Positions 40,783-50,595 are shown, counted from the first letter of the stretch. The stretch: 64,000 nt of DNA from Micromonospora ferruginea (GCF_013694245.2 NZ_CP059322.2:1732001-1796000); one strand, 5' to 3'. Numbers and translations are program-made. Notes: generated by a model from the letters alone, not told the origin.

Positions 40783-43104
40783 ATGCCCAGACCCCGTCCG
40801 GTCCTCGCCCTGCTCCTCGCCGCGGTGCTGTCCGCCGTCGGCCTCACCGCCGCCGCGCCACCCGCCGGCGCCGCCGTCGACGCCCGCGCGCTCGGCGCCC
40901 GCTACGACGCCACCGGCTCGACCATCACGTTCCGGGTCCACTCCGCCGCCGCGACCCGGATCGCCGTCTACCTGTACGCCGCGCCCACCGGCGCCGCCGA
41001 GAAGGTCAGCTACGTGCTCACCCGCGACGCGTCGGCGGTCTTCGGCGTCACCGTAGACGTCGCTATCCTGCGCGACACCCACGGCCTCACCGGCACGATC
41101 TGGTACGGCTACCGGGCCTGGGGGCCGAACTGGCCGTGGACCAGCACCTGGACCAAGGGTTCGTCCGCCGGCTTCGTGGCCGACGTGGACGCCGCCGGCA
41201 ACCGGTTCAACCCCAACAAGCTGCTCGTCGACCCGTACGCCCGGGAACTCAGCCACGACCCGCTGCGCCCCGGCGCGACCGACGACACCGTCTACGCCTC
41301 CGGGCCGGCCCACCGCACCGTGGACAGCGGCCCGTACGCCCCGAAGGGCGCGGTGCTCGCCGTCGCGACCGGCGCCACCGGCGTCAAGCCCACCCGGGCG
41401 TTCAAGGACGACGTGCTCTACGAGGTGCACGTACGCGGCCTCACCCGCGACGACCCGAGCGTGCCGGAGGCCTGGCGGGGCACCTACCGGGGGGCCGCGA
41501 CCAAGGCCGGCTACCTCGCCTCGCTCGGCGTGACCGCGGTGGAGTTCCTGCCGGTGCAGGAGACGCAGAACGACACCAACGACGTCGACCCGACCGGCAC
41601 CGCCGGGGACAACTACTGGGGCTACATGACGCTCAACTGGTTCGCCCCCGACCGGCGGTACGCCGCCGACCGCTCCCCGGGCGGCCCGACCCGCGAGTTC
41701 CAGGCCATGGTCAAGGCGTTCCACGACGCCGGGATCAAGGTGCTGCTCGACGTGGTCTACAACCACACCGGCGAGGGCGGGGCGCGCACGATCGGCGGCG
41801 CCCCGGCCTACGACCTGTGGTCCTGGCGCGGGCTGGACAACCCCACCTACTACTCGTTGACCGCCGACCGGCAGGCGTCCTACGACAACACCGGGGTGGG
41901 CGGCAACTACAACACCTACCACCCGGTCGCCCAGGACCTGGTCGTCGACTCGCTGGCGTACTGGAAGGACACGCTCGGCGTCGACGGGTTCCGGCACGAC
42001 CTGGCCACCGTGCTCGGCAACACCTGCCAGCACGGCTGCTACCGCTACAGCCGCACCGACCCGGGCACCGCGCTCAACCGGATCGTCCGGGAGATGCCGG
42101 CCCGCCCGGCCGGCGGTGGCGCGGGCGTGGACTGGATCGGCGAGCCGTGGGCGATCGGCGCCGGCACCTACCAGGTGGGCAACCTGCCGGCCGGCTGGTC
42201 GGAGTGGAACGGCCAGTACCGGGACGCGGTGCGCAGCGACCAGAACCGGATGGGCTACGACCCGATCACCCCGGGCCAGCTCGCCACCCGGCTCGCCGGC
42301 TCCGCGGACCTGTACGGCGACGACGGCCGCCGGCCGGGGAACTCGGTGAACTTCCTCGTCGCCCACGACGGGTTCACCCTGCGCGACCTCTACGCCTGCA
42401 ACGCGAAGAACAACAACCAGCCCTGGCCGTACGGCCCGTCCGACGGCGGCAGCGACGACAACCGCTCCTGGGACCAGGGCGGCGTCGCGGCCGACCAGCG
42501 CCGGGCCGCCCGCACCGGCCAGGCGCTGCTGCTGCTCTCCGCCGGCACCCCGATGATGACCGGCGGTGACGAGGTGCTGCGCGGCGTGCGGTGCAACAAC
42601 AACCCGTACAACCTCGACTCGTCGGCCAACTGGCTGACCTGGAACCCGGACGCGAACCAGAGCGCGTTCCGCGCGTTCACCTCCCGCCTGGCCGCGTTCC
42701 GCGCCGCGCATCCGGCGCTGCGGCCGGCGACGTTCTACTCGTCCGCCGACGGCAACGGCAACGGGCTGGGCCAGCTCACCTGGTTCACCCCGGCCGGGGC
42801 CGCCCCGGACGCCGGGTACTGGAACGACCCGAACAACCACGCGCTCGGTTGGCGGATCGACGGCACCGAGTTCGGCGACCCGGCGTCGGCGATCTACGTC
42901 GGCTACAACGGCTGGTCCGGCGACGTCGGCTTCACGCTGCCCTCGCCCGGGGCCGGCAAGCAGTGGTACCGGGTCACCGACACCTCCACCTGGGCGGAGG
43001 GCCCGGAGCAGGTGGCCCGGCCGGGCGCCGAGGCGGCGCTGGGCGGCCAGGGCACCGGCTATCTGCTGCGCGGCCGGGGCCTGCTGCTGCTTGTCGCCCG
43101 CTGA
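40783..43104 (+). CDS. Secreted GH13 isoamylase/pullulanase-type debranching enzyme
   Basis: 773 aa from ATG 40783. Signal peptide of ~30 residues (PVLALLLAAVLSAVGLTAAAPPAGA). A CBM48-like beta-domain comes first (ITFRVHSAAATRIAVYLY), then the GH13 barrel: EVHVRGLT, LDVVYNHTGEG (region I), GVDGFRHDLATVLG (region II, catalytic Asp), WIGEPWA (catalytic Glu) and FLVAHDGFTLRD (transition-state Asp). It hydrolyses alpha-1,6 branches of starch/glycogen outside the cell. Likely under carbon control through the palindrome 64 nt upstream. Confidence 0.9.
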   Translation: MPRPRPVLALLLAAVLSAVGLTAAAPPAGAAVDARALGARYDATGSTITFRVHSAAATRIAVYLYAAPTGAAEKVSYVLTRDASAVFGVTVDVAILRDTHGLTGTIWYGYRAWGPNWPWTSTWTKGSSAGFVADVDAAGNRFNPNKLLVDPYARELSHDPLRPGATDDTVYASGPAHRTVDSGPYAPKGAVLAVATGATGVKPTRAFKDDVLYEVHVRGLTRDDPSVPEAWRGTYRGAATKAGYLASLGVTAVEFLPVQETQNDTNDVDPTGTAGDNYWGYMTLNWFAPDRRYAADRSPGGPTREFQAMVKAFHDAGIKVLLDVVYNHTGEGGARTIGGAPAYDLWSWRGLDNPTYYSLTADRQASYDNTGVGGNYNTYHPVAQDLVVDSLAYWKDTLGVDGFRHDLATVLGNTCQHGCYRYSRTDPGTALNRIVREMPARPAGGGAGVDWIGEPWAIGAGTYQVGNLPAGWSEWNGQYRDAVRSDQNRMGYDPITPGQLATRLAGSADLYGDDGRRPGNSVNFLVAHDGFTLRDLYACNAKNNNQPWPYGPSDGGSDDNRSWDQGGVAADQRRAARTGQALLLLSAGTPMMTGGDEVLRGVRCNNNPYNLDSSANWLTWNPDANQSAFRAFTSRLAAFRAAHPALRPATFYSSADGNGNGLGQLTWFTPAGAAPDAGYWNDPNNHALGWRIDGTEFGDPASAIYVGYNGWSGDVGFTLPSPGAGKQWYRVTDTSTWAEGPEQVARPGAEAALGGQGTGYLLRGRGLLLLVAR

Positions 43105-43128
43105 CCGACCGGCCCGGTACGCCGACGC

Positions 43129-44283
43129 TCAGCCCGGTGGCTGCCAGTCGGCGTACCGGGCCATGCCGCGCAGCGCCGCCCGGGACGGGGTGAGCCGGAG
43201 CACGGTGTCGCGCAGGGCGCGCGCCACCGGATGGCGGAGCTGCTGGCCGTACCGCGCGGTGCGCAGGGCCGCCCGCGCCACGGCCTGGCTGCGGGGCCGC
43301 CGTTGCCGGTCGTACGCGGCCAGCGCGCCGGCCAGGTCCGCCGAGCCGTGCGCGCAGGCGGCGCCGAGCACCACAGCGTCCTCGATCGCCTGGCACGCGC
43401 CCTGGCCCAGGTGCGGCGTCATCGCGTGCGCGGCGTCGCCGAGCAGCGCCACCCGCCCGTGCACGTACGTCGGCAGCGGGGTGGCCAGGTGCAGCAGATC
43501 GGTGCGGAGCACCACCTCCGGCGGGGTGGCGGCCAGCAGCGCCGGGATCGGGTCGTGCCAGTCGCCGAACCGCTCCCGCACCGCGGCCAGCTCGTCCGGC
43601 TCCCGGCCGCCGGCCGGCGCGACGTCCGCGGCGTACCAGTAGAGCCGGCCGTCGCCGAGCGGGACGGTGCCGAACTCGCGCCCGGCGCCCCAGGTGACGG
43701 CGGTCGCCACCGGCGCGGACCAGGGGACGACCGCGCGCCAGGCCGTGGAGCCGGAGTAGGCCGGCGGAGGCAGCGTCGGCCACAACCGCCGGCGCAGCAG
43801 GCTGTGCAGCCCGTCCGCGCCGACCACCAGGTCCGCCGCGAGGACGTGCACCGCGTCGCCCGCGCGGTAGGTCACCGACGGCGCGCCCGCGTCGACGTCC
43901 ACGACCTCGGCGCCGGTGCGGAGCGCACCGGTGGGCAGCGCATGCCGGAGCAGGCGGTGCAGGGCGGTCCGGTGGATGCCGAGCGCCGCGGTGCCCAGCG
44001 TGCGTTCCAGGTCGGCGCCGTCGACCCGGGACAGCCACCGGCCGGAGCTGGCGCGCAGCCCGCCCGGGGTGTCGGGGATGCCGTCCCGCCGGACCGCGTC
44101 GCCCAGGCCCAGCGCGTCGAGCCCGCGCAGCGCGTTCGTCATCAGCGTCAGGCCGGTGCCGAGTTCGCGGGGGTGGTCGGCGCGCTCCAGCACGGTGACC
44201 CGCCACCCGCGCCGGTGCAGCGCCAGCGCCGCCGCCAGGCCGCCGATCCCCGCACCGACCACCACCGCGTGCGTGTCGTCCAC
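43129..44283 (-). CDS. FAD-dependent monooxygenase (PHBH/UbiH type)
   Basis: 384 aa from GTG 44283, with AAGGAGG ~8 nt upstream. FAD-binding GxGxxG at the start (VVGAGIGGLAAALALHRRGWRVTVLERA), the mid motif VVGADGLHS, and GDAAHAMTPHLGQGACQAIEDA near residue 290. Class A flavoprotein hydroxylase, probably acting on an aromatic compound. It is transcribed divergently from a TetR regulator, whose likely operator overlaps the ribosome site of this gene. Confidence 0.9.
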   Translation of the reverse strand: MDDTHAVVVGAGIGGLAAALALHRRGWRVTVLERADHPRELGTGLTLMTNALRGLDALGLGDAVRRDGIPDTPGGLRASSGRWLSRVDGADLERTLGTAALGIHRTALHRLLRHALPTGALRTGAEVVDVDAGAPSVTYRAGDAVHVLAADLVVGADGLHSLLRRRLWPTLPPPAYSGSTAWRAVVPWSAPVATAVTWGAGREFGTVPLGDGRLYWYAADVAPAGGREPDELAAVRERFGDWHDPIPALLAATPPEVVLRTDLLHLATPLPTYVHGRVALLGDAAHAMTPHLGQGACQAIEDAVVLGAACAHGSADLAGALAAYDRQRRPRSQAVARAALRTARYGQQLRHPVARALRDTVLRLTPSRAALRGMARYADWQPPG

Positions 44284-44293
44284 CCCGCCACCT

Positions 44294-44313
44294 CCTTCTA
44301 CAGATGTAGAAGG
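44294..44313. promoter_or_regulatory. TetR-type operator in the monooxygenase-tetR divergent region
   Basis: CCTTCTACA-GA-TGTAGAAGG, 9-bp perfect arms, overlapping the AAGGAGG of the monooxygenase. Only 69 bp separate the two starts, so binding could block both genes. Confidence 0.75.
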
Positions 44314-44352
44314 AGATACTACGCCCGACGGAGCGGATCGAGGGGGGCGGAC

Positions 44353-44976
44353 GTGAGCGCACGAGCGGCCCGGGTGGCGGTGCTGGCCGACGCGGCGGTG
44401 GACCTGCTCGCCACCGGTGGCATGCGCGCGCTCACCCACCGCGCGGTCGACGCCCGGGCCGGCGTGCCACCCGGCACCACCTCGGCCTACCTGCGTACCC
44501 GGCAGGCCCTGATCGAGGCGGTGGTGCAACGCCTGGCCGACCTCGACCGGGTGGACCTGGCCGCGCACGACCTGCCCACGGCGCCGACCGGACCCGCCCC
44601 GGCACTCGGGCCGGACGGGCTCGACCAACTCGCCGCCGGGGTGGCCGAGGTGCTGGACCGCTGGCTGACCGTCGGGCGCAGCCGCTCCCTGGCCCGCTAC
44701 GCCTGCCTGCTGGAGGCGACCCACCGACCCGAGCTGCGCCGGATCCTGCACCACGGCAGCATCCTGCGGGTGCAGGCCCGGGAACTGCTGGCCCGCGCCG
44801 GCGCCACGGACCCGGCCCGGCAGGGCGACCAGTTCGTGGCGTTCGTCGACGGGTTGCTCTTCGACCGCCTGGCCGGCGCCGGGGCGCTCGACGCGCCGCC
44901 GCCCGGCACCCGCGCCAGCCGGGACGACCTGCGAGCCGGCGTCCGCACCCTGCTGCGCGCCTTCACCGGCGCCTGA
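44353..44976 (+). CDS. TetR-family regulator
   Basis: 207 aa from GTG 44353. N-terminal helix-turn-helix: RVAVLADAAVDLLATGGMRALTHRAVDARAGVP with GTTSAYLRTRQALIEAV; a long ligand-binding region follows (YACLLEATHRPELRRILHHG). It probably represses itself and the divergent monooxygenase gene through the 20-bp palindrome between them. Ligand unknown. Confidence 0.85.
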   Translation: MSARAARVAVLADAAVDLLATGGMRALTHRAVDARAGVPPGTTSAYLRTRQALIEAVVQRLADLDRVDLAAHDLPTAPTGPAPALGPDGLDQLAAGVAEVLDRWLTVGRSRSLARYACLLEATHRPELRRILHHGSILRVQARELLARAGATDPARQGDQFVAFVDGLLFDRLAGAGALDAPPPGTRASRDDLRAGVRTLLRAFTGA

Positions 44977-45057
44977 TCGACCGATCGGGTGCCGCCGATC
45001 ACTGCCGCCCGCGCCGCGAGGTTGCAGGATGAGGTGGGCGCGACAGGAGGGCGGGCG

Positions 45058-46200
45058 ATGGCGACGGTGACCAGGGAGCGGATCGGCCCGGCCGTACGCG
45101 AGGCGGCCGGACGGCTGCGCCGGGGCTGGCTGCCGGTGGTCGAGGCGACACTCGCCGCCACCGTCGCCTGGATCCTCGCCACCCGGATCGTCGGGCACCC
45201 CCAGCCGTTCTTCGCCCCCGCCGCCGCGCTGATCGTGCTCGGCCAGGCACGCGGCCAGCGGATCCGCCGCGCGGTGGAGGTGGTGCTCGGCGTGGCCGCC
45301 GGCGTGCTCGTCGCCGACCTGGTCGTGCAGGCGCTCGGCCCGCGCACCACCTGGACCGTGTTCACCGTCATCCTGCTCACCGTCGCGCTGGCGGTGGCGG
45401 TCGGCGCCAGCTCGGTCACCGTGGTGCAGGCCGCGGTCTCCGCGCTCTACCTGGTCGTGGTGTCCCCGCCCACCGAGTCGCTGATCCCGTTCCGGTTCGT
45501 CGACGCGCTGATCGGCGGCGCGGTGGCGGTGGTCGCCAGCCAGCTCGTCGACGCCCGCCGGCCGCTCGCCCCGCTGGTCGCCGAGTTCCGGCACACGTTC
45601 ACCGAGCTGGCCGACGTGCTCGACGACATCGCGACCGCGCTCGACGGCGCCGACGACCGGGCCGCGCTGGCCGCGCTGGAACGGGCCCGGCACGCCGACG
45701 CCGGGGTGGAGCGGCTGCGCGGGGCGGTCCAGGCCGCCGGCGAGGCGCTGCGGCTCAACGTCCGCCGGCGCCGCCACCTCGGCCGCCTGCGCTCCGTCGA
45801 GGGGTCGATCCGGCAGATCGACTACGCCGTGCGCAACGTGCGCGTGCTGGCCCGCGCCGCGGTCACGTTCACCCGCGGCGCCGCGCCGGTCCCGGCCGAC
45901 CTCGGCGGCACGGTCCGCACGCTGGCCGAGGCGGTACGCGCCGCCGGCGACGCGCTCGCCGCCGACCTCGGCGGCCAGGACCAGGTCGCCGACGCGCACG
46001 CCACCCGCGCCGACGCGGCGGCGCTGGAGGCGGTACGCGCGGCCGGACGCCTCTTCACCGCCGGCTCGACCCTGCCGCTCGCGATCATCATCGGCCAGGT
46101 CCGGGCCACCGCCATCGACCTGCTGCGCGGGGTGGGCGTGGACGACGACGCGACGGTGCTCAGCCGGGTCGACGCGGCGGTCACCGGCCCGGAGCGCTGA
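45058..46200 (+). CDS. FUSC-family (aromatic acid exporter-like) membrane protein
   Basis: 380 aa from ATG 45058 with ACAGGAGGGC upstream. The N-terminal half has six hydrophobic segments with FFAPAAALIVLGQARGQRIRRAVEVVLGVAAG, the FUSC pattern; the rest is helical and cytosolic (LADVLDDIATALDGADDRAALAALERARHA). Such proteins may export aromatic acids or fusaric acid-like compounds. Substrate unknown. Confidence 0.8.
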   Translation: MATVTRERIGPAVREAAGRLRRGWLPVVEATLAATVAWILATRIVGHPQPFFAPAAALIVLGQARGQRIRRAVEVVLGVAAGVLVADLVVQALGPRTTWTVFTVILLTVALAVAVGASSVTVVQAAVSALYLVVVSPPTESLIPFRFVDALIGGAVAVVASQLVDARRPLAPLVAEFRHTFTELADVLDDIATALDGADDRAALAALERARHADAGVERLRGAVQAAGEALRLNVRRRRHLGRLRSVEGSIRQIDYAVRNVRVLARAAVTFTRGAAPVPADLGGTVRTLAEAVRAAGDALAADLGGQDQVADAHATRADAAALEAVRAAGRLFTAGSTLPLAIIIGQVRATAIDLLRGVGVDDDATVLSRVDAAVTGPER

Positions 46201-46211
46201 CCGGCGTCACC

Positions 46212-47201
46212 TCAGGCGCTCTCCCGGGTCACCAGCGTCGACGCGAACGCGGTGCTCGGCGGCGCCGGCGCCTCGGTCAGCACGGCGGTGGCCGCGGCGG
46301 CGGCGATCCGGTCGACCGGGTGGGTCGCGGTGGTCAACGCCGGGCTGCTCATCGCCGCGTACGGCAGGTCGTCGAAACCGGCCACCGCCACGTCGTGCGG
46401 CACCCCCACGCCCCGCCCGCGCAACGCGGCGATCACGCCGAACGCGGTCGCGTCGCTGGCCGCGTAGATCGCGTCCACGTCCGGCCAGCGGCGCAGCGCC
46501 GCCAGCGCCGCCGACCCGCCCCGGACCGCGGTGAAGTCGCCGGTCACCAGCCGGGCCGGCGCACCCGAGGCGCGCATCAGCTCCCGGTAGGCGGTCACCG
46601 ACCGTTCCGCACAGGTCAGCCAGCGCGGCCCGGTGACCATCACGATCCGGCGGCGGCCGGAGGCGTGCAGGTGGCGGAGCACCGCGTCGGCGCCGGCGGC
46701 GTTGTCCACGTCGAACGACGGCACGGTCGCCGAGCCCCGGCCGATGGAGACCACCCGCCCCCGCAGCCGGGTCGGCACCGCGTCCAGCGCCGCCTGCGTG
46801 GTGTTGACCAGGATCACGCCGCACACCCCCCGGTCGGCGCCGAGCCGGGTCAGCCCGGACGGATCGGCCAGCGGCAGCCACTCCAGCGCCACCCCGATCC
46901 CGTGCGGCGCGCACACCCGCGACGCGGCGCTGACCACCCGGTGCACGTACGGGTCGTCGAGGACCCGGTCGTCGCGGCCCACCACGGCCACCACCAGCCG
47001 TACGCCCGCGCCGCGCACCAGCGCCCGCGCGGTCCGGTCCGGCACGTAGCCGAGGTGCTCGGCGGCGGCGCCCACCCGCGTCCGGGCGCGCGCCGAGGCG
47101 AAGCCGTAGCCGCCGAGCACCCGCGAGGCGGTCGCCCGGGACACCCCGGCGGCCCGGGCCACGTCGTCGAGCGTGGGCGGTCGTGCGGCAGGCGTACCCA
47201 T
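46212..47201 (-). CDS. LacI-family transcriptional regulator, probable repressor of the adjacent MFS gene
   Basis: 329 aa from ATG 47201; two more in-frame ATGs lie just upstream (47213, 47210). Helix-turn-helix TLDDVARAAGVSRATASRVL at the start, hinge YVPDRTARALVRGAG, then a periplasmic-binding-like domain ending GFDDLPYAAMSSPALTTATHP. Divergent from an MFS gene, with an AGCGCT-centred site between (47258-47272). Confidence 0.9.
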   Translation of the reverse strand: MGTPAARPPTLDDVARAAGVSRATASRVLGGYGFASARARTRVGAAAEHLGYVPDRTARALVRGAGVRLVVAVVGRDDRVLDDPYVHRVVSAASRVCAPHGIGVALEWLPLADPSGLTRLGADRGVCGVILVNTTQAALDAVPTRLRGRVVSIGRGSATVPSFDVDNAAGADAVLRHLHASGRRRIVMVTGPRWLTCAERSVTAYRELMRASGAPARLVTGDFTAVRGGSAALAALRRWPDVDAIYAASDATAFGVIAALRGRGVGVPHDVAVAGFDDLPYAAMSSPALTTATHPVDRIAAAAATAVLTEAPAPPSTAFASTLVTRESA

Positions 47202-47257
47202 GGATCGCATCATGCCCGGTCCGGGCCGCGGCGGGTAAGGGGCGGGCGGGCTTGTGG

Positions 47258-47272
47258 TGGTAGCGCTCTCAG
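47258..47272. promoter_or_regulatory. LacI-type operator candidate before the MFS gene
   Basis: GGTAGCGCTCTCA is close to the actinomycete LacI consensus TGAGAGCGCTCTCA (left half diverged, centre AGCGCT kept). It lies ~50 nt upstream of the MFS start and ~57 nt from the lacI start. Confidence 0.5.
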
Positions 47273-47319
47273 GTGTGCGATCGTCGACGGGAACCATTCG
47301 GGGAAGGGACGACCGCACC

Positions 47320-48555
47320 GTGAGCAAGACCCTCGACGCACCGGCCGCGCGACGGCCACCGGTGCCCCGGCCGGTGCTGGCCGCCCGCACCGGCGTCGCC
47401 GTCGTCTTCGCCCTCAACGGGCTCGCGGTGGCGAGCTGGTTCTCCCGGGTCCCGGCGGCCCGCGAGGCGCTCGGCCTCAGCCCCGGCCGGCTCGGCCTGC
47501 TGCTGCTCTGCATGTCGGTCGGCGCGCTGCTCGCCATGCCCGCCGCCGGCCTGGTCACCCAGCGGCTCGGCCCGGCCCGCACGGTGGTCGTGGCGACCGT
47601 GCTCGTCGCGCTCGGCATGACCGTGGCCGGCCTCGCCACCGGCCTGGCCGGCTGGGCGGTCGGCGTCGGGCTCGGCCTCGCCGCGTTCGGCTTCGGCTCC
47701 GGCCTGTGCGACGTGGCGATGAACGTCGAGGGCGCGGCCGTGGAGAAACGACTCGGCCGCACGATCATGCCCCGGTTCCACGCCGCCTGGAGTCTCGGCT
47801 CGGTGGCCGGCGCCGGCCTGGGCGCGGGCGCCGCGCGGCTCGGCGTACCGATCGAGGTGCACCTGCCGGTGCTGGCGGTGGTGATCCTCACCGGCACGCT
47901 GCTCGGCGCCCGGGCCTTCCTGTCCGCGCCGGCCGAGTCGACCGACGCGGGCGCGCCGGCGGCCCGGCGACGCGCGCTGCTGGCCGCCTGGCGGGAGCCG
48001 CGCACCCTGCTGGTGGGCCTGCTGGTCCTGGTGATGGCGTTCACCGAGGGCAGCGCCAACGACTGGCTGGCGGTGGCGTTCGTCGACGGGTACGGCGTGG
48101 ACGAGGCGGTCGGCGCCGCCGTGTTCGGCGTGTTCGTGATCGGCATGACGCTGGGCCGCACCGCCGGCACGGTCGCCATCGACCGCTGGGGCCGGGTGCC
48201 GGTGCTGTACGGCACCATCGCGCTGGCCTCGGCCGGCGCGGCCCTGGCCGTGCTGGCCGGCTCCGGCCCGCTGGCCGTGGTCGGCGTGGCGATGTGGGGG
48301 ATCGGCGCGTCGCTCGGGTTCCCGGTCGGGATGAGCGCCGCCGCCGACGACGAGGACCGGGCGCCGGCCCGGGTCAGCGTGGTCGCGGTGATCGGCTACA
48401 CCGCGTTCCTCGCCGGGCCGCCGCTGCTCGGCTTCCTCGGCGACCACTTCGGCGTGCTGAACGCGCTCGGCGTCGTGCCGCTGCTCCTGCTGCCCACGCT
48501 GGCGCTGGTGCCGGTGCTGCGCCCGCCGGCCACCGCCGCGACCACGGCCCGCTGA
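47320..48555 (+). CDS. MFS transporter
   Basis: 411 aa from GTG 47320 (GGGAAGGGA upstream). Twelve transmembrane helices with VVFALNGLAVASWFSRVPAAREALGLS at the start and a mid-sequence duplication (AAWREPRTLLVGLLVLVMAFTEGSANDW). Resembles the FucP/YbjJ-like subgroup of major facilitators. Regulated by the divergent LacI protein, so a sugar or related compound is a plausible substrate (inference). Confidence 0.88.
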   Translation: MSKTLDAPAARRPPVPRPVLAARTGVAVVFALNGLAVASWFSRVPAAREALGLSPGRLGLLLLCMSVGALLAMPAAGLVTQRLGPARTVVVATVLVALGMTVAGLATGLAGWAVGVGLGLAAFGFGSGLCDVAMNVEGAAVEKRLGRTIMPRFHAAWSLGSVAGAGLGAGAARLGVPIEVHLPVLAVVILTGTLLGARAFLSAPAESTDAGAPAARRRALLAAWREPRTLLVGLLVLVMAFTEGSANDWLAVAFVDGYGVDEAVGAAVFGVFVIGMTLGRTAGTVAIDRWGRVPVLYGTIALASAGAALAVLAGSGPLAVVGVAMWGIGASLGFPVGMSAAADDEDRAPARVSVVAVIGYTAFLAGPPLLGFLGDHFGVLNALGVVPLLLLPTLALVPVLRPPATAATTAR

Positions 48556-48647
48556 GCGCGCTGCCCAGCCGACTCCCACGGCGCTCCCAGGCGCCTGCCA
48601 GGCGCGCGTGCTGCACTAGAGCACGACGCCGAGGAGAGGAGGCGGGC

Positions 48648-48980
48648 ATGGGCTGGTTCAGCCGACGGGCCGCCGACCCGACGACCCCGACGAAGCTCGA
48701 CCGGGAGGCGACCCGGGAGGACCTGGCGCAGCTCGAGGCGTTCGTGACCAGCCGGCGCGGGGTCGAGTTCTATCTCGAACCGGAGACCACCGCCACCGAC
48801 ACCACGGTGGTCGCCATCGCCCACGACGGCGAGTGGATCCGTCGCCGTACCGGCTCGCCCCGGGTCGCCGGCACGATCGCCCGCCGGCACGCGGTGCCGC
48901 TCTACGAGGCGGCCCGCACCGGCTACCCGGAGCGGATGCGGGCCTGGAACCGGGCGCACCCGGAACGCCGCAAGCGCTGA
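48648..48980 (+). CDS. Small conserved hypothetical protein
   Basis: 110 aa from ATG 48648 with GAGGAGAGGAGG upstream, so translation is well supported. Hydrophilic, basic, no signal or membrane segment. Pattern: GWFSRRAADPTTPTKLDREATREDLAQLEAFVTSRRGVEFYLEPETTATDTTVVAIAHDGEW… and a C-terminal AARTGYPERMRAWN. I recall similar short proteins of unknown function in other actinobacteria. Confidence 0.75.
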   Translation: MGWFSRRAADPTTPTKLDREATREDLAQLEAFVTSRRGVEFYLEPETTATDTTVVAIAHDGEWIRRRTGSPRVAGTIARRHAVPLYEAARTGYPERMRAWNRAHPERRKR

Positions 48981-48989
48981 GCGCCGCGC

Positions 48990-49694
48990 TCAGTCGCCGA
49001 GCGCGGCGCGGGCCTGGTCCCGGCGCAGCGGCTCGTCGTGCGCCGAGACGTACCACTCGACGTGCTCGGAGAGCAGGCTGCGGGCCAGCCCCAGATCCGG
49101 CCCGTCGGTCGCGGTGCGCTCGTGCAGCGGGGGCGGATACCAGCAGTCGCCGAGCAGCAGCACCCGCGAGTCCGGCACCAGCACCACCGTCGAGTCGCTC
49201 GCGTGCCCGCCGCCGACGTACCGCAGCACGACACCGGTGGGCAGCATCAGCTCGTCGGTGAACGTGCGGGTCGGCGGCAGCACCGCGAAGCCGTCCCAGT
49301 CGTCCACCGCGAGCGCCCGGGCCCGGTAGCTGGGCCCGAGCCGGGGCTCGGCGCTCACTGCTTCACGCAGGTGCCGGTGGCTCCACGGGCGGGTTGCCTC
49401 GGCGCGCAGCGGGGCGACGCCGGCCTCGTGCCCGACGATCTCCACGTCCGGCCAGGCGCAGGCGCCCCAGACGTGGTCCCAGTGGTGGTGGGTGTAGACC
49501 AGCCAGCGCGGCTCCGGCAGCCGGGCGGCGGCGAGCCCGGCGCGGATCTCCCGGGCGTGCGCCGGACTGTTCCCGGCGTCGACGAGCACGCTGCCCCGAT
49601 CGTCGGCGACCACCGCCACGGTGGGCCGGATCGCGCCCGGGTCGGGGTCGCCCGGGAACAGCCAGACCCGGTCGGCGAGGTGGCGTGGCTCCAT
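48990..49694 (-). CDS. Metallo-beta-lactamase-fold hydrolase
   Basis: 234 aa, ATG. The metal-binding motif HxHxDH is present as THHHWDHVWG (about residues 68-77), with later ligands in GGGHASDS and LLGDCWYP and the final His near SAHDEP. Fold of glyoxalase II/lactonase-like enzymes. No neighbour hints at the substrate. Confidence 0.85.
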   Translation of the reverse strand: MEPRHLADRVWLFPGDPDPGAIRPTVAVVADDRGSVLVDAGNSPAHAREIRAGLAAARLPEPRWLVYTHHHWDHVWGACAWPDVEIVGHEAGVAPLRAEATRPWSHRHLREAVSAEPRLGPSYRARALAVDDWDGFAVLPPTRTFTDELMLPTGVVLRYVGGGHASDSTVVLVPDSRVLLLGDCWYPPPLHERTATDGPDLGLARSLLSEHVEWYVSAHDEPLRRDQARAALGD

Positions 49695-49756
49695 GGCGGC
49701 ATCCTCTCGCAGTTCGGCCGGATGCTACCGCCGTCCCGCCCTCACCGGCTGCCCCG

Positions 49757-50119
49757 TCAACCGGCGAACGCGGACACCACGGCGTACCCGAGGAACGCCG
49801 CGCCGAGCCCCGCGACCACGCTGAGCAGCACGTTCGCGGTGGCGTGCCGGCGCGCTCCGGTGCGGGCCAGCCGCAGCGTCTCGTAGCCGAGCGTGGACCA
49901 GGTGGTCAGCGCGCCGCAGAAACCGGTGCCGACCAGCGCGGTCACCGCCGGGTCGGCGGGCACCGCGAGGACCCCGCCGAGCAGCAGCGAGCCGGCCACG
50001 TTGACGGTCAGCGTGCCCCACGGGAACACCGAGTCGTGCCGGGCCTGCACGGCCCGGTCGGTCAGGTAACGCAGTGGGGCGCCGAGCGCCGCGCCGAGCA
50101 CGATCAGCAGGACGGTCAC
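49757..50119 (-). CDS. crcB: Fluoride channel protein CrcB (second subunit gene)
   Basis: 120 aa from GTG 50119, overlapping the stop of the first crcB (GTGA). Four hydrophobic helices with the Fluc signatures [16 protein letters not shown] and [15 protein letters not shown]. Exports fluoride as a dual-topology or heterodimeric channel with the neighbouring copy; pairs like this are common in actinobacteria. Confidence 0.92.
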   Translation of the reverse strand: MTVLLIVLGAALGAPLRYLTDRAVQARHDSVFPWGTLTVNVAGSLLLGGVLAVPADPAVTALVGTGFCGALTTWSTLGYETLRLARTGARRHATANVLLSVVAGLGAAFLGYAVVSAFAG

Positions 50120-50595
50120 CGGGCCACCCCGTGCCCGGCGGCGAGCAGCCGGCCGGTCACCGCGTCCCCGGCGGCGACCGCCAGCAGCGCGGCGAGCACG
50201 GTGGCCGCCAGGTAGACCAGCGCGGTGCCGGGCGCGCCGGCCGTCACCAGACGCTGCGCGTCGACCGCGTACGCGGAGAACGTGGTGAACCCGCCGAGCA
50301 CCCCGACGCCCAGGAACGGCCGGACCAGCGGGCCGGCCGGGCGGGCGGTGAGCACCGCCATCAACGCGCCGATCAGCAGGCAGCCGGTGACGTTGACGCC
50401 GAACGTGGCCCACGGGAACCCGGTGGGCGGGTGCGGCAGGGCGGCCTGCACGCCGGCGCGGGCCAGCGCTCCGAGCGCGCCGCCGGCGGCGATCACGCCC
50501 AGCACCGCGGCCGGGTGCGCGGCCAGCTCGGCCCGGTCGGCGGGTACGCGGAGGTCGACGTCGGGATCGACGCGGGACTCGGGCGGTCCGGTCAC
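50116..50595 (-). CDS. crcB: Fluoride channel protein CrcB (first subunit gene)
   Basis: 159 aa from GTG 50595, chosen because GGGAGG lies 4-5 nt upstream; ATG 50619 is in frame but lacks a good site. A ~35-residue hydrophilic start precedes four helices with [17 protein letters not shown] and [15 protein letters not shown]. Works with the overlapping copy. I looked for a fluoride riboswitch upstream and could not fit one. Confidence 0.9.
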   Translation of the reverse strand: MTGPPESRVDPDVDLRVPADRAELAAHPAAVLGVIAAGGALGALARAGVQAALPHPPTGFPWATFGVNVTGCLLIGALMAVLTARPAGPLVRPFLGVGVLGGFTTFSAYAVDAQRLVTAGAPGTALVYLAATVLAALLAVAAGDAVTGRLLAAGHGVAR

